Origin: Solanum dulcamara
Lineage: Eukaryota; Streptophyta; Magnoliopsida; Solanales; Solanaceae
DNA: 64,000 bases
Direction of reading: 5' to 3'
Assembly (NCBI RefSeq): GCF_947179165.1
Contig: NC_077245.1
Location: 40,479,286 to 40,543,285, forward strand
Part shown: positions 23,797 through 34,304 of the stretch, piece after piece
Position numbering within the stretch: position 1 is the first letter of the stretch
Layout: each line of letters opens with the position of its first letter
Made by a program: the position numbers and the translations under genes
The notes under the pieces: model-generated
Database searches by the model: none
What the model saw: only the letters and a program-made list of their open reading frames with translations
What the model was told of the DNA's origin: nothing

Positions 23797-24049
23797 TAAA
23801 CAAAACTTCCCTTAGAACTTTATACAGACCGTAGGGATATTCTTTCCTATTTCCCTATCACATACTTCCATACAAGTACTGAATATATGTATTTCAGGAG
23901 TTGGGGTTACTTGTAGACATCGGTTACAGGTGCGGATACTTATATTTCATGTTCTCTTCAGTTCCCCGATCATCATCTTTCTAGTTTTGGTTTTTACATC
24001 GTAACTTGACGGAAGGCACGTCTTTAGTCTACAATCTTCCGGTTTGCCG

Positions 24050-24560
24050 ATCTAAGATGGCGATAGGTTTTTCCATATAGGATTCCATCTTCTGGACCTC
24101 ATCTATGGAATATACCCTGGGTGATTTGTCAGTATCTTTGCGAAGCATTCCTATCTAAGGGACTGAGCGTATAGTTTCCAAATGAGGTGGTAAGCTCAAT
24201 TTACCAGCCACGTTGCCCACCTTATGAGTAACTTGATACAGTCTAATATATTTTGGTTTAAGTTCCCTTTTCTGGGTGACTCCGTTATTAACATTCAATC
24301 ATCAATTTGAACTCTGAATGTCGATTATCTGTACATCATTTCGGCCGACTCTGGGTTGTTAATACATAGTTTGTTTAATCTTGTTTGGCCTACCATCTTA
24401 GTCTTTTTCCCTAATAGGGGGACACATACACTCTTCCTTACAACATCTTGTAAGGGGTCATCTGGATACTGGAACGGTAGCCATTCGCGTAGGCAAACTC
24501 AATAAGTGGTGGACGATAGTCCTAGCTACACTTAAAGACAACTTCATAATCTCATAATAT
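24050..24560 (-). pseudogene. Ty3/gypsy integrase C-terminal relic (S2)
   Basis: The minus strand shows, with several stops and frame changes, an EFAYANGYRSSIQMTPYK segment (the integrase core end, where relatives read EFAYNNSYHSSI..APYEALYGRRC), followed by VTHKVGNVAGKLSLPPHL and PRVYSIDEVQ, matching the post-core and chromodomain-proximal part of chromovirus Pol. It is too damaged to function. Integrase inserts the cDNA into the genome; the chromodomain-type tail guides site choice in chromoviruses. Confidence 0.65.
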
Positions 24561-25876
24561 ATTTTCTAGCAGTTGATAGTATGCTCAGTCTTTCATCAAC
24601 CCTAGGAAAATATGGTACGAAGGCCTGTCGCTGCTACCGACCTCTTCTTGTTTTGAGGTCCAAATATTAATCATAATTGAAGTCCTTCTATCTAAGATAC
24701 TAGCTGGGGAAACCTCCCGGAACCTTACTATCTTCATGTTCTATAATTCCACCTAGTTTCAGCTGCATAGGTGCTCTTGCTTGAAAGCAAATGGACTGAT
24801 TCGTTAGAATCGTATAGTCCTTCTCAACTCTTTTCAGAACTGTAATTGGCATTCTATCTTTTGGGTCCTTCTCTTCCTATTTCTTTCCACTCCTTAGGGT
24901 TGGCTACCAAAAAATATTGCAGTCCCCTCATGTAATGGCTCTCATAGTTGTTTTGTGCGTTGTCTAACATGATCTGGTATAATTCTGACAGAATTTCGGC
25001 GTATATACACGTCATCCTATAGTAACTAGTTAGTTCTGTCAGTTTCGTTTAAACTGTTTCACCACTTTCCTTACCCCCACTTGTAACCCTCTAAACAAAT
25101 TATCCTGTGTCATTTTCTTCCTTACAAAATGATGAGAGGGTACAAGAAGTATCCTAGCGTTATCTCGCTAGTCCTCATGTTTTACCTTGCCTTTTTCTCC
25201 CTAATCCTACATTCGATGTCGGGGGAGATCTTTGGCCCAATCGTGGCCATGTATTATGTCACCTGTAGTACCAATTCCATCTCGATAGTTTGGATTAATC
25301 TATCTTTGCATCTCTTGGTAGTTAATTATAACTTGGTCTTCTTTGCCTGGAATAATAGCTATGGGGACTCTGTAAGGTCTTACCATTTCTTCACCCTATA
25401 ATTTTACACCTTCTCGGCTGAGTAGGTAGTCTTTGATCAAAGGAGCAGGGGCCAATATCGTTAATCCACGGTTAACATTCCCTTCAGAGTCATCTATCAA
25501 TGGAGTGTGAAATGAGCCTTGTAGTCCTGGTCATATTATGGAATTTTCGACCTTGGGTATTACTTCCTGGCTTCCATAAATTATATCAACTAGTACCCTT
25601 ACCTTTTTGGGTTTTGCTTTTCAATCCTTAGAGTTGGCTGCCAAGTGGTGTCAGAATTCTCTCACCCAGTGGCCCGTATAGCTATTCAGTCATTTGCCTA
25701 TCATTAACTAATACTATATCGACGAACTATGGCATTCAAGTGCACCATCAGTTAGCAGTTAGCTAATCCTTCTTGTCTTGCTTAAATCCTTTTTACAATA
25801 CCCGCAACATAGCGTATCGTACTCCGGGAACATAATCATGTGTCGTTTTTCCGTTGTTAGTTCAGATTCTTCCATC

Positions 25877-25996
25877 TCGCACGATCATTCCAACACTAAC
25901 ACATTAGGTTCCATCAGAATTACGAAGTTAAACGTGCTGGGACGAGAGTAATATTAGGATGGGTGACCTCCTTGGGAAGTCTTCGTGTTGCGTTTC
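25877..25996 (+). pseudogene. Near full-length 5S rRNA-derived segment in S2, opposite sense
   Basis: About 120 bp on the plus strand, from GCACGATCATTCCAACACTAA through GAAGTTAAACGTGCTGGGACG and AGGATGGGTGACCTCC to a TTCGTGTTGCG end. It covers the entire 5S gene, including the 3' end missing from the S1, S3 and S4 copies. It is antisense to the surrounding minus-strand element, whereas the other three are sense. Many substitutions rule out a current 5S gene. It is either an independent capture or an inverted segment. Confidence 0.8.
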
Positions 25997-26321
25997 ATTG
26001 TAATCCTTGCCATAATGTGTGGGGCACTCAACTTAACTCCAGATTTACCTCAGCATTGTCTCGCGAGTCTTTATGTTTTGCGTTGTCCTTTCGTCTGTTA
26101 TCTTGCATCCAGTATCGGCAAAGACCTTTAGTTCCACTATCCTCTATTCACTTTGTGTTCTCCATATTTTCTACCACAGAAGGCTTTCTATTCCTTTTTC
26201 TTTGGTTATTTATCTATCGCAACATAATTTGCGACTAACTCTATAACCAACGTTTTGGCTTTTGGTCTAGCATGCTATCATTATCCTTCGTAATGTCTCT
26301 TAAGTTGGTTGATATACTTTA

Positions 26322-27205
26322 ATGGTTACACTCTTTTGTTTTTATACACAGCAGCCTTCTAGTGTTATGTTGTTTAGGGTCTTGTCACAAACTTCTTACC
26401 GCTGCCTTCTGTAGCATTCTGGCTTCCATCCAATTATTGGTAGCTTTCAGACCTTTCCAACTCGGTTCAACAAGATATCTTGTTGATGTTTAGACGTCCA
26501 TCTCAAATATATTGCCATATCAGTTGCCTCCTCCTACTTTTGCCATTTTCTCATTAACTTCCCCCCTTTAGAGGGTACTCGTACTTTCATTTGTTGGTAC
26601 TTATAGTCATTCCAACTTCAATTAGGTAGTGCTAGTATTCTGACGATAACTATTCCAGGTTTTCTCGAAGTAGTGGCTTTATCCAAAACTGTATCCTTTG
26701 TTTCTTGGAGTGAAGGTGGGTTGCACCATCTATTTCCTAAATTGGTTGTCCTCGTCCTTGAAAAGTTCCACTATTCTCGGGGCGACGTTGTGCACATGCG
26801 TCATTCCTTTATACCTTATGCCCCTTGCCCTTACTATGTACTCAACACAGGCTTTTAACTTAATCAATGTATACCAGGTGCACCTTACTAGTGGTCCTAC
26901 TTTATCCCTCTATAATTGTATCATAATGTTCAATTCATACTTACATATCTCCCTTTTAATTCATACTCATATTTAGTTCCTGACATCTCTTTGAGGTGCT
27001 TCTATTAGAGGTTCTTTCCCCAATTAGTCGGTGGAGAACTATAACTATTATCGTAAACCATTCCCCACCCATTGTTGAAAGATCTCCGAACCTCTTAAAC
27101 ATCACAGTACTCTCGTTTTAATACTTGCCCGACCTGGTCTCCTTCTAAATTTATCCTCAAGTTATGAACAACTCGTTTAATTTACACTAGGAGTTGAGGG
27201 CTTGG
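26322..27205. repeat. 884-bp duplicated block, left copy
   Basis: S2 internal sequence from ATGGTTACACTC to GAGGGCTTGG, repeated with equal length and very few differences at 37378-38261. The two copies flank the S3 element. A more diverged copy of part of the block occurs at about 63510-64000. No domain is recognised; open frames in the block (such as 26673-26858) are mirrored in the other copy. Confidence 0.85.
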
Positions 27206-30200
27206 GCATCCATACGTACCCTTAGCCCCACTTAGTACATTAATCGAATAAACATAGGTAATGATTAGAAGGGATCTCTAAACAGATATAATGCACGAAG
27301 GCCGATAGGCCATCACGAAACACAAAACATATATACAAAACCCACATCTCATGTCTACAGACCTCTACGGAATGATATCCTAGTCATATGACGGGACAGG
27401 GCCCCGCCGTACCCCTGAACAACGTATATATATGTACAACAGAAAGTGTCAGTACCAAAATAGGGCTCCGGACAAAGGAGCACTGTCGACCAACATGGTG
27501 GATGTCCTAAGCGAGCAGATCAGCAAACCAATCGTCTGTACCTGCGGGCATGTAACGCAGCCCCCGAAGAAAGGGGATCAGTACGGAAAATGTACCGAGT
27601 ATGTAGAGCATAAACTGTAATAAGAAAAGTTATTTCCAGAGTAGAAAGTGCAAAAATGAGCAAAATATCCAGAAATATCAACTGCTTATCAAACCACATA
27701 TAATGGGTGTAATAAGTAAAGTCATTACCGCAATAGAATGTACAAAACTGAGCAAAATGTCCAGAGATATCAACTGCTGATCAAAACCTCAGATAATGTA
27801 TGCAGAAAAACATATGCCATATCCGGCCCCATTATGGGACTCGGTGAACAAATGTGGTCGCCCTCTTGTCATTGGCGCCACAGCACAGCATAACACCAGA
27901 ATAGGGAATATCTCCGTAACAAATCATATCATATCATATCAGATGGCCATATCAAATAATATCATATCACATCATATCATATCATAAGCATATATGTACA
28001 TGGCACAACATAACTCCATGGCATAACATACACCACCCCATGTACATGTCATACCTGCCCCCTCACGTCGGGACACAACGAACAATGCAGAGAAGTATGC
28101 ATGATAACATATCCTGGCCCAGGCTCAATGAAAGAAGCATTGAGGCATCCACGAGTGGAGTAGTGAGAAACTATATGCAATTTAAATCATATTTAAGACT
28201 CAATGGAATAATCAGAATGAGCTATCATTTAAAAATCAAGATGAGACTCATGTCAAGTACCTTTCGAAAGTTACCCTGGATTATATCAAAATAAATCTTC
28301 TGGAATCATATAGACGTATCGAAACATAATAAAATACGTTTTGGAAATCAAGGAATTGGCCATCCTAATGGCTCTAGGAATAGGAACCTCTTTGAAATTA
28401 TATAAAAGTCATATTTTTGTTTCATAAATACCATACCAAAACAAAGATTAGCTTTACATACATATGTCAAAACATGAAAATCGAAAGAATATGCTTTACA
28501 TACTTATGTCAAAAACATGCCAAAAGAAATAAAGGTTTTACATACTTATAACAAATACATGCCAAAAGAATAGAGAGTATAAGCTTTACGTACTTATGAC
28601 AAAGACATGCCAAAAGAAAGAAAGGTTCGCTTTACGTACCTCTTACGGATTACTCTTAACTATGCTCGCCTCGTCGTCTCTTGAACCTATTTAACATGAA
28701 ATTTATACTAAGGTTAATAAACTTTCACTTTCCAATTTCCAACTCTACACCCAAGTAACCATAGGAATCATTTCCTTATCTATGTCTCTCGACTAGTTTA
28801 TTACTAGCTCTGAATCTACCGAAAATCGGGCAGCATCTCCCCTGTAACTTGAACATTCCCGAGTTTTCAACTCGGCCACCATGTCAACAACCATACCAAC
28901 AACAACAGCCAGCAGAATGTATACAAGTAAATCACTTCACCTTTACACAATACAAGCTCTATACAACTCATTCCAAACTACGGTACCAAAATAGAGTTTT
29001 TAACCTTTATTTCATAAAATATGTAGTCATACCAAACGGAAGGTTATGTGGATGCAACTAGTAGAACCCACATCCATTTTTGAGCACCTTACAGCCCTGC
29101 AACACGCAATTAAACCACCACCAAACTGCAGCACCACCAAACAACACACTACGCGACTTCCATTTAACTACTACGACTTCCATTTAGTTTGTTTCTAACG
29201 TCAAGCATCATTATACATTTTTTTCCACTTCCAGTATATTTTAAGACATGTAATATACTTCATAACATCATCATAAAGTCCAGTTCAAAACAGAAAACTT
29301 TACCTTTCCCGAAATTCACCAAAACTCGCCAAAACTTGCCTCGGAATTTCCTTTAGCGCAGCTGAAACTTATGGGCTGTTTGGTAACATTTTGGGCTGAC
29401 TCAAACCCTAAAATTTCATTACTAACATCTTCATAACATAATGTTATATCTCATATAATTAATTCTCGGCAGGGAATCGGAAAACTTACCTTTTTTTTCC
29501 TCCCAAAACCGTAGCTCTTTCTTCTTTCTAGCCTAAGTTTCTCTTCTCTTCTCTTCTTTCTTTCTCTTGTCATTTCGTTTTTCTTGTATTGAAATCTCTA
29601 GATGAGTGTGGAAATTAATGAGTCATAAGACTCATATATATATACAACTTTAGGGGTGACACGTGTCATCCCCTAAGTGGTGACACGTGTCAAGCCCTAA
29701 GTGGTGACAAATGTCAAGATCTAAGTGGTGACACATGTCAAGGTTTCATTGGTCCAACACACCCCTTTTATCCAATCATGGGCTGCCATGTGGCATGTGG
29801 GTCCCACATGAGTCTTCTTGAAGACTTTGTGAAATTCTCATTTTACCCCTAGCCTTCCACAATATTACCATAGGCCACTTTGCGAATTTTCCTTTTTGCC
29901 TTTTGCCTTTTCCAATATTTCCACACTATTAATGATCATAAATAATATTCATATCCAACTTGTATATTAAATAAATTTTGGAAGATGTTCATTCCCTTAA
30001 CTTTACCACGGCTACCTTAAAACATCCAACCGTATAAAATACGGGATATAACATCCTCCATGAGAAATTCCAATTTTTGCCCCTTACTTTTTCTAATATT
30101 TCCAAGTTGAAATTCCAATTTAGTAATAAGAATTTTGTATCCAACAAGATCAACCATAGCATTGCCCTTGACTTATTTCCGTTATCCCGAAATGCCCTAA

Positions 30201-30223
30201 TGTGCAAAATACGGGTTATAACA
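27206..30223 (-). mobile_element. LTR4 (S3 subfamily), 5' terminus lost
   Basis: Very similar by eye to LTR5 (34305-37372) but lacking the first 42 bp; the join to the duplicated block shares TTGGG. The right end is GGTTATAACA next to a PPT, making it the 3' LTR of S3. It contains the CCCCATTATGGGACTCGG motif, a CATATCA-rich stretch (about 27925-27985), a TATA/G-box promoter, and a second LTR-start motif ending at 30053. The identical open frame at 28849-29061 (also 35998-36210) is shared only because the LTRs are recent copies. Confidence 0.88.
29634..29743 (-). promoter_or_regulatory. LTR4 promoter with four G-box-type repeats
   Basis: TATATATATAT (29634-29644), then two perfect TGACACGTGTCA palindromes (29657-29668, 29681-29692) and two decayed copies (TGACAAATGTCA, TGACACATGTCA) in tandem units of about 21-25 bp. 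This is the clearest regulatory array in the window. In LTR5 the first palindrome is mutated to CACATG. Confidence 0.65.
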
Positions 30224-30258
30224 TTCTTCCCCCCTTTTGAACATTCATCCTCGAATGC
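30224..30258 (-). other. PPT and adjoining hairpin (S3)
   Basis: Minus strand CAAAAGGGGGGAAGAA next to LTR4, preceded by the near-palindrome complementary to 30241-30258 (ATTCGAGGATGAATGT). Confidence 0.7.
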
Positions 30259-30346
30259 TGAACTAACCTCATACGGTGTCTTCATACTTCAGGAGGGTTC
30301 CTCTTATTGTTGTCCTTTTAAGTTTGCCCATTACCTATCCCTTCTT

Positions 30347-31345
30347 TCATATATTTTTAAGCTGCCGGGAAGCGTATGCTATAACTTGGCCGTGCTGCAT
30401 CAAGACACAACCTATTCCCACACCTGAAGCATCACAATAAATAACATACCCATATGGTACCTCTGGAAGAGTTAGAACTGGAGTTGTAGTCAAATTCTCT
30501 TTCAATAACTTAAAGGTTCGTTGACAGGCACGAGTCCACTGGAATTTGACTCCTTTCTGAGTTAATCTTGACAGTAGTGCTGAAATTGAAGCAAATTTCT
30601 CTACAGATATCCTATAATAACTTGTTAATCCCAAGAAGCTGCGTACCTCTGTAGGTGTCGTCAGCCTAGGCCAGTTCTTTACGGCTTCGATCTTCAGTGT
30701 ATCTACCCGAATACCATCATCCCCAACAATATATCCCAGAAGTGCCATAGAAGTCAACCAAAATTCACATTTGGAAAATTTAGCATACGGTTTCTGGTGT
30801 TAGAGTACTACAAGTACCGCTCTCAGATGATTTGCATGCTCTGCTTCTGACCGAGAATAAATCAGAATATCATCAATCCTGGGAAGGGGGTGTTTATTCT
30901 TAATGGTTACCTTATTTAGCTGCCTGTAATCAATACACATCTGCAGCGACCCATCTTTCTTTTACACAAATAATACCGGGGCTCCCCAAGGTGAAGTACT
31001 CGGTCTGATGAAGCCTTTTTCCAGTAAGTCTTTTAACTGCTCCTTCAGCTCTTTTAATTCTGCAGATGCCATTCTGTATGGAGGAATATATATCATATGG
31101 GTATCTAGCAGCACATCTACGGTAAAGTCTATCTCTCGTTCGGGAGGAAGGCCTGGAAGCTCGTCTGGATATATATATGAGAATTCATTAACTACGGGAA
31201 CTGACTGAAGGGTTAGCGCTTCCGCTTCCAAATACTGTATGCGAACCAGGTGATAAACACAACCTTTTCTGATCATTTTTCTCGCCTTAAGGTAGGAAAT
31301 AAACTTCCCTCTCGGTGATGCTGTATTAACTGCCCATTCCATCAC
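30347..31345 (-). pseudogene. Ty3/gypsy pol remnant: protease tail, RT edge, RNase H start (S3)
   Basis: One minus-strand frame of about 333 codons interrupted by two stops (near 30960 and 30810). From the N-terminus: protease-RT linker (YLKARKMIRKG, then YPDELPGLPPEREIDF), RT entry ([23 protein letters not shown]), PRIDD fused directly to DDILIYSRS, then the RT connection (ALLGYIVGDDGIRVD, RSFLGLTSYYR) and RNase H start with catalytic Asp in YCDASGVGIG and a YASRQLK end. The RT palm between the two IDD motifs is missing in frame. Enzymatic activity is impossible. It belongs to the chromovirus-like gypsy group by resemblance. Confidence 0.9.
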
Positions 31346-32041
31346 TGGTTCTCATGAGAATTGAAAATATACTCGAACTACTAGGTCTTACACGAGTCCT
31401 CATTCCCCGTTATGGGTTTCCTTTTTTGGTACTTGAGAACATTGTGATCCCTCTTTGGCCTAATATAATATGGTCTTGCGCTTTGCCGGTGCTTTCTCTC
31501 GGGAGTTTCACTTACTGAGGTTTCCTTACTTTTCACCTCCTTCTAATAGTTTGATCTCTTTGTTTTCTATCTACTTACCCTCTTTATTTCCCAAATATCG
31601 CTCTACTAAAATCTCCAATTTAACCTACAGTCAAATAATAGTAGAGTATGTTGCAACAGTTGTACCTTTTATTCTTATTGTCGCTCGATCTTTGGTACCC
31701 TAGCGTGATTAATACCTTCCTTACTGTGACACCATTTGTTGGAACTCACATGTTCACCGATATAATCGTACGTAGGACATCCTGCACATTCATATATATA
31801 TATATATATATGTATATATTCACTATCAACTAGACTACAAAATAGCTCCAAACGCTGTTCAAGCATATCGTTGATCTAGAGCTGTGATGTACTTTCTGTC
31901 TCTTCACCAGCCTAGTCTACATCGTCTTACGCGGCCTCTTACGGTTTATAGCCATTCCATATACTCTAGTTTTCCCTTAAGTTACTCTAGCCTCTCCTTT
32001 GTGTCTTACGTCTGAATATATAGAATTCTTGCATACTTCTC

Positions 32042-32138
32042 AGGGGGTCACCCATCCTAAAATTGCTCCCACCTGAGCATGCTTAACCTCATAACTTTGA
32101 TGGAATTGGGTACGTTAATGTTGATATAATCGCGTCCA
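32042..32138 (-). pseudogene. 5S rRNA-derived segment in S3
   Basis: The minus strand matches 5S from ACGCGATTATATCAACATTAA to GGATGGGTGACCCCCTG, including TTAAGCATGCTCAGGTGGGAG at the A-box region. It is more diverged than the S1 and S4 copies and lacks the 5S 3' end. It lies about 2.15 kb from the PBS, the same distance as in S4, so the segment is an inherited part of the internal domain. Confidence 0.8.
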
Positions 32139-34217
32139 TTTCCTCGTTTTACCTTTATTACATTATTGGGAGCGAGTCGAGATCTTATAGATTCTGAGAC
32201 ACTTTCGTAACACATCCATCTTTTACAATTACTGTTTTACCCTTTTTGATCCTCAATCTTTACTTTTTTCTTTCGTGCGTGACTATCTTTCGTCCTGGAC
32301 TACCAGATTCCCGAGGGTAGTGATCACACCATTCATCAAGGTCTCTACCAATGATTCTTCACACGGTCTCAGATACCGCAGCTTATATCTATTTATTATT
32401 AGCCTCGAGATCTATCCATCTGTTATAGGATCTCGTTTGGAGTGTAAGCGTTCCCATATACATATGATAGCATCAGTTGATTTTTTGTTACGCTTGTATT
32501 TATCTTGTCCACTTCCCCCTTTAGGGTGTACCCATGTCATCCTCTGTTCATTTTCAACTATTCATGCGCAAATGATTCTGTTTTAACATATTTAACATAC
32601 CGCACCATGTCTACACCTTCTATTAGAACATCTATACTTTAGGTTGCCTCTATAAGAAACCTTAGTACAACCATGGGTTGCTTAGTATTCTCAATGAATA
32701 GTACACAATGTAGTCCAAGTACTGGTACTCGAGTCATATAACTAATGTAGTAGTTTAGTTGAAGCTACATTCAATTCATCCCAATCAGTACGTCACTAGT
32801 GCTTATGACCGTGTCCGATTCTCCATTCGGGGCACTTATACTCTGATGACACATGTTTCACATTTTGTTATCACAGTTTTTCCTAATGGATACTACTTGT
32901 TCCTTTAATAATTTCATAATGCCTCGGTTGTTTTGTAATTTCTGTTCTTTCTCCTCTAGGTATCCCACTATTTTCCAATATGGAGGTACATATACATAAT
33001 ACCCTTTTCTGCCTCATGAGCTTTCATCCTTATCGTGTACCCGATACTAACTCCTAATCTTACTCACGACCATATCTTGTAGTTGCTTCCTTACTAAACT
33101 TTACTTATTTCCATAACGATTCTCGTATATTCACAGTATACCCTACTCGTATAACACTTCTTCACCTTCCTCACAATTCTTGCTACAGGTTAATTCTAGT
33201 TGGTGAGGCAAACGTATTCAACCTTTGTCTAAATCATCCCTCCGTATCGCAGGCCCTAATGAATCACCCCAGCATTTTTCCACCACATGAAACACGTGAC
33301 CTTGAATCGCCTACAAATTTATGTTTTTCCATTCACAGGTTACACCTCCAATTAGTCGACTAGGAACTGATAAGATGTCCCCATACACCATTTTCCCAAC
33401 CTCCACCAGAGAGGAACTAATATCCACTAATCATCAGAGTACTTCCTAGTACTTGACTCACATGGTCTTGAGTCGTGAACAATTTTTTTCTAGTCCTCAA
33501 ATAACAGCTGAGGGTTTTGTACTTTCCAGCAAGAATGAAACTCAATCGCTGGACACTTTTCCTTCCAACCGAAATTCTCTTTCGAATTATGACTCTCCAA
33601 CTAAAAATGGTACTCCTTTTACCGAAAACAAAGAGGGAACCTCTTTCAGTTTTAGTCCAACGTTATAAATTTTACCCTATCGGTATCAACTTCCAAGACA
33701 TCTTCTAAACGTATGTCTCAGTCTCTTCCTTGCTTTTGTTCCATTCTAAAAAAAATAATTGGGAATTGTTTCCTCTGTATTTTGTACTATCTCAAAACCT
33801 GCACGCAGAAGATAGAAGCAATGCCTCACAGGGCCAACATATACATTTTTTTTATATCACCTTATATCACAGTCACACAGAGCTTTCAATATCAATAACC
33901 GTATGAAAATAATGGACTTACCTTATGTGTCTACCTCAAACTGCATTTATTGCACTTTCCTATCTACTTTCCTTTAAATTTTCAACTTTACATTTCAAGC
34001 TCAACACCTTACTCAACATATCGTTTTCATACCTTTACTTACCCATATACTATGTAGCTCCCAATATCATCCATCACATTCCTCTATCGATATCGTTCCT
34101 TAGCAGAAATCAAATGTTAGAAAAAGGAATTTCATGTCCTATGGATGGGCTCTATCGCACGATCTTAGATATGAAAGAAAGGTAACATCCTAAATGCCCT
34201 GTAGCCTCCTGTTTATA

Positions 34218-34237
34218 GATGTGGCGCGCAACACACC
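34218..34237 (-). other. DIS-like leader hairpin (S3)
   Basis: Minus-strand stem GGTGTG/CACATC, loop TTGCGCGC with the palindrome GCGCGC (34224-34229), exactly 51 nt from the PBS. Confidence 0.6.
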
Positions 34238-34288
34238 AATAAACAAGACTCTACTAGACACGGTCTGTAGACATTCCGAGGAAGGACC

Positions 34289-34300
34289 GCTCTGATACCA
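34289..34300 (-). other. Primer-binding site, perfect tRNA-iMet match (S3)
   Basis: Minus strand TGGTATCAGAGC, 4 nt (GAAG) from LTR5. Confidence 0.9.
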
Positions 34301-34304
34301 CTTC

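Larger units (their letters stand above)
23762..26321 (-). mobile_element. S2 internal region, PPT-proximal part
   Basis: Minus-strand internal domain with a decayed integrase tail (24050-24560) and a 5S-derived segment (25877-25996). Between 24560 and 25870 I see no confident coding similarity. Plus-strand open frames such as 25129-25401 run antisense and look incidental. The region continues through the 884-bp block to 27205, is interrupted by S3, and resumes to 39526. Confidence 0.7.
30224..34304 (-). mobile_element. S3 internal region
   Basis: Minus strand, from PPT to PBS. Contents: a collapsed pol segment (30347-31345), unassigned sequence (31346-32041) with a short TA microsatellite near 31790-31812, a 5S-derived segment (32042-32138), about 2 kb of noncoding sequence related to S1 and S4 internal DNA, and the conserved leader (34148-34304). 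There is no gag. The intact LTR/PBS/PPT set with little coding DNA marks it as non-autonomous. Confidence 0.8.

Noticed and set aside
25877..25996. Functional 5S rRNA gene
   Set aside because: Numerous substitutions, no tandem 5S unit or spacer, and placement inside a retrotransposon.
26673..26976. Open frames repeated at 37729-38032
   Set aside because: They lie in the 884-bp duplicated block; the frames are antisense to the element and have no domain.
28849..29061. 70-codon frame conserved exactly at 35998-36210
   Set aside because: The two copies lie in near-identical LTRs of one recent S3 insertion, so identity gives no evidence of coding selection.
31786..31812. TA-run as a promoter TATA box
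   Set aside because: It is a simple dinucleotide microsatellite in S3 internal DNA without the G-box context seen in LTR promoters.
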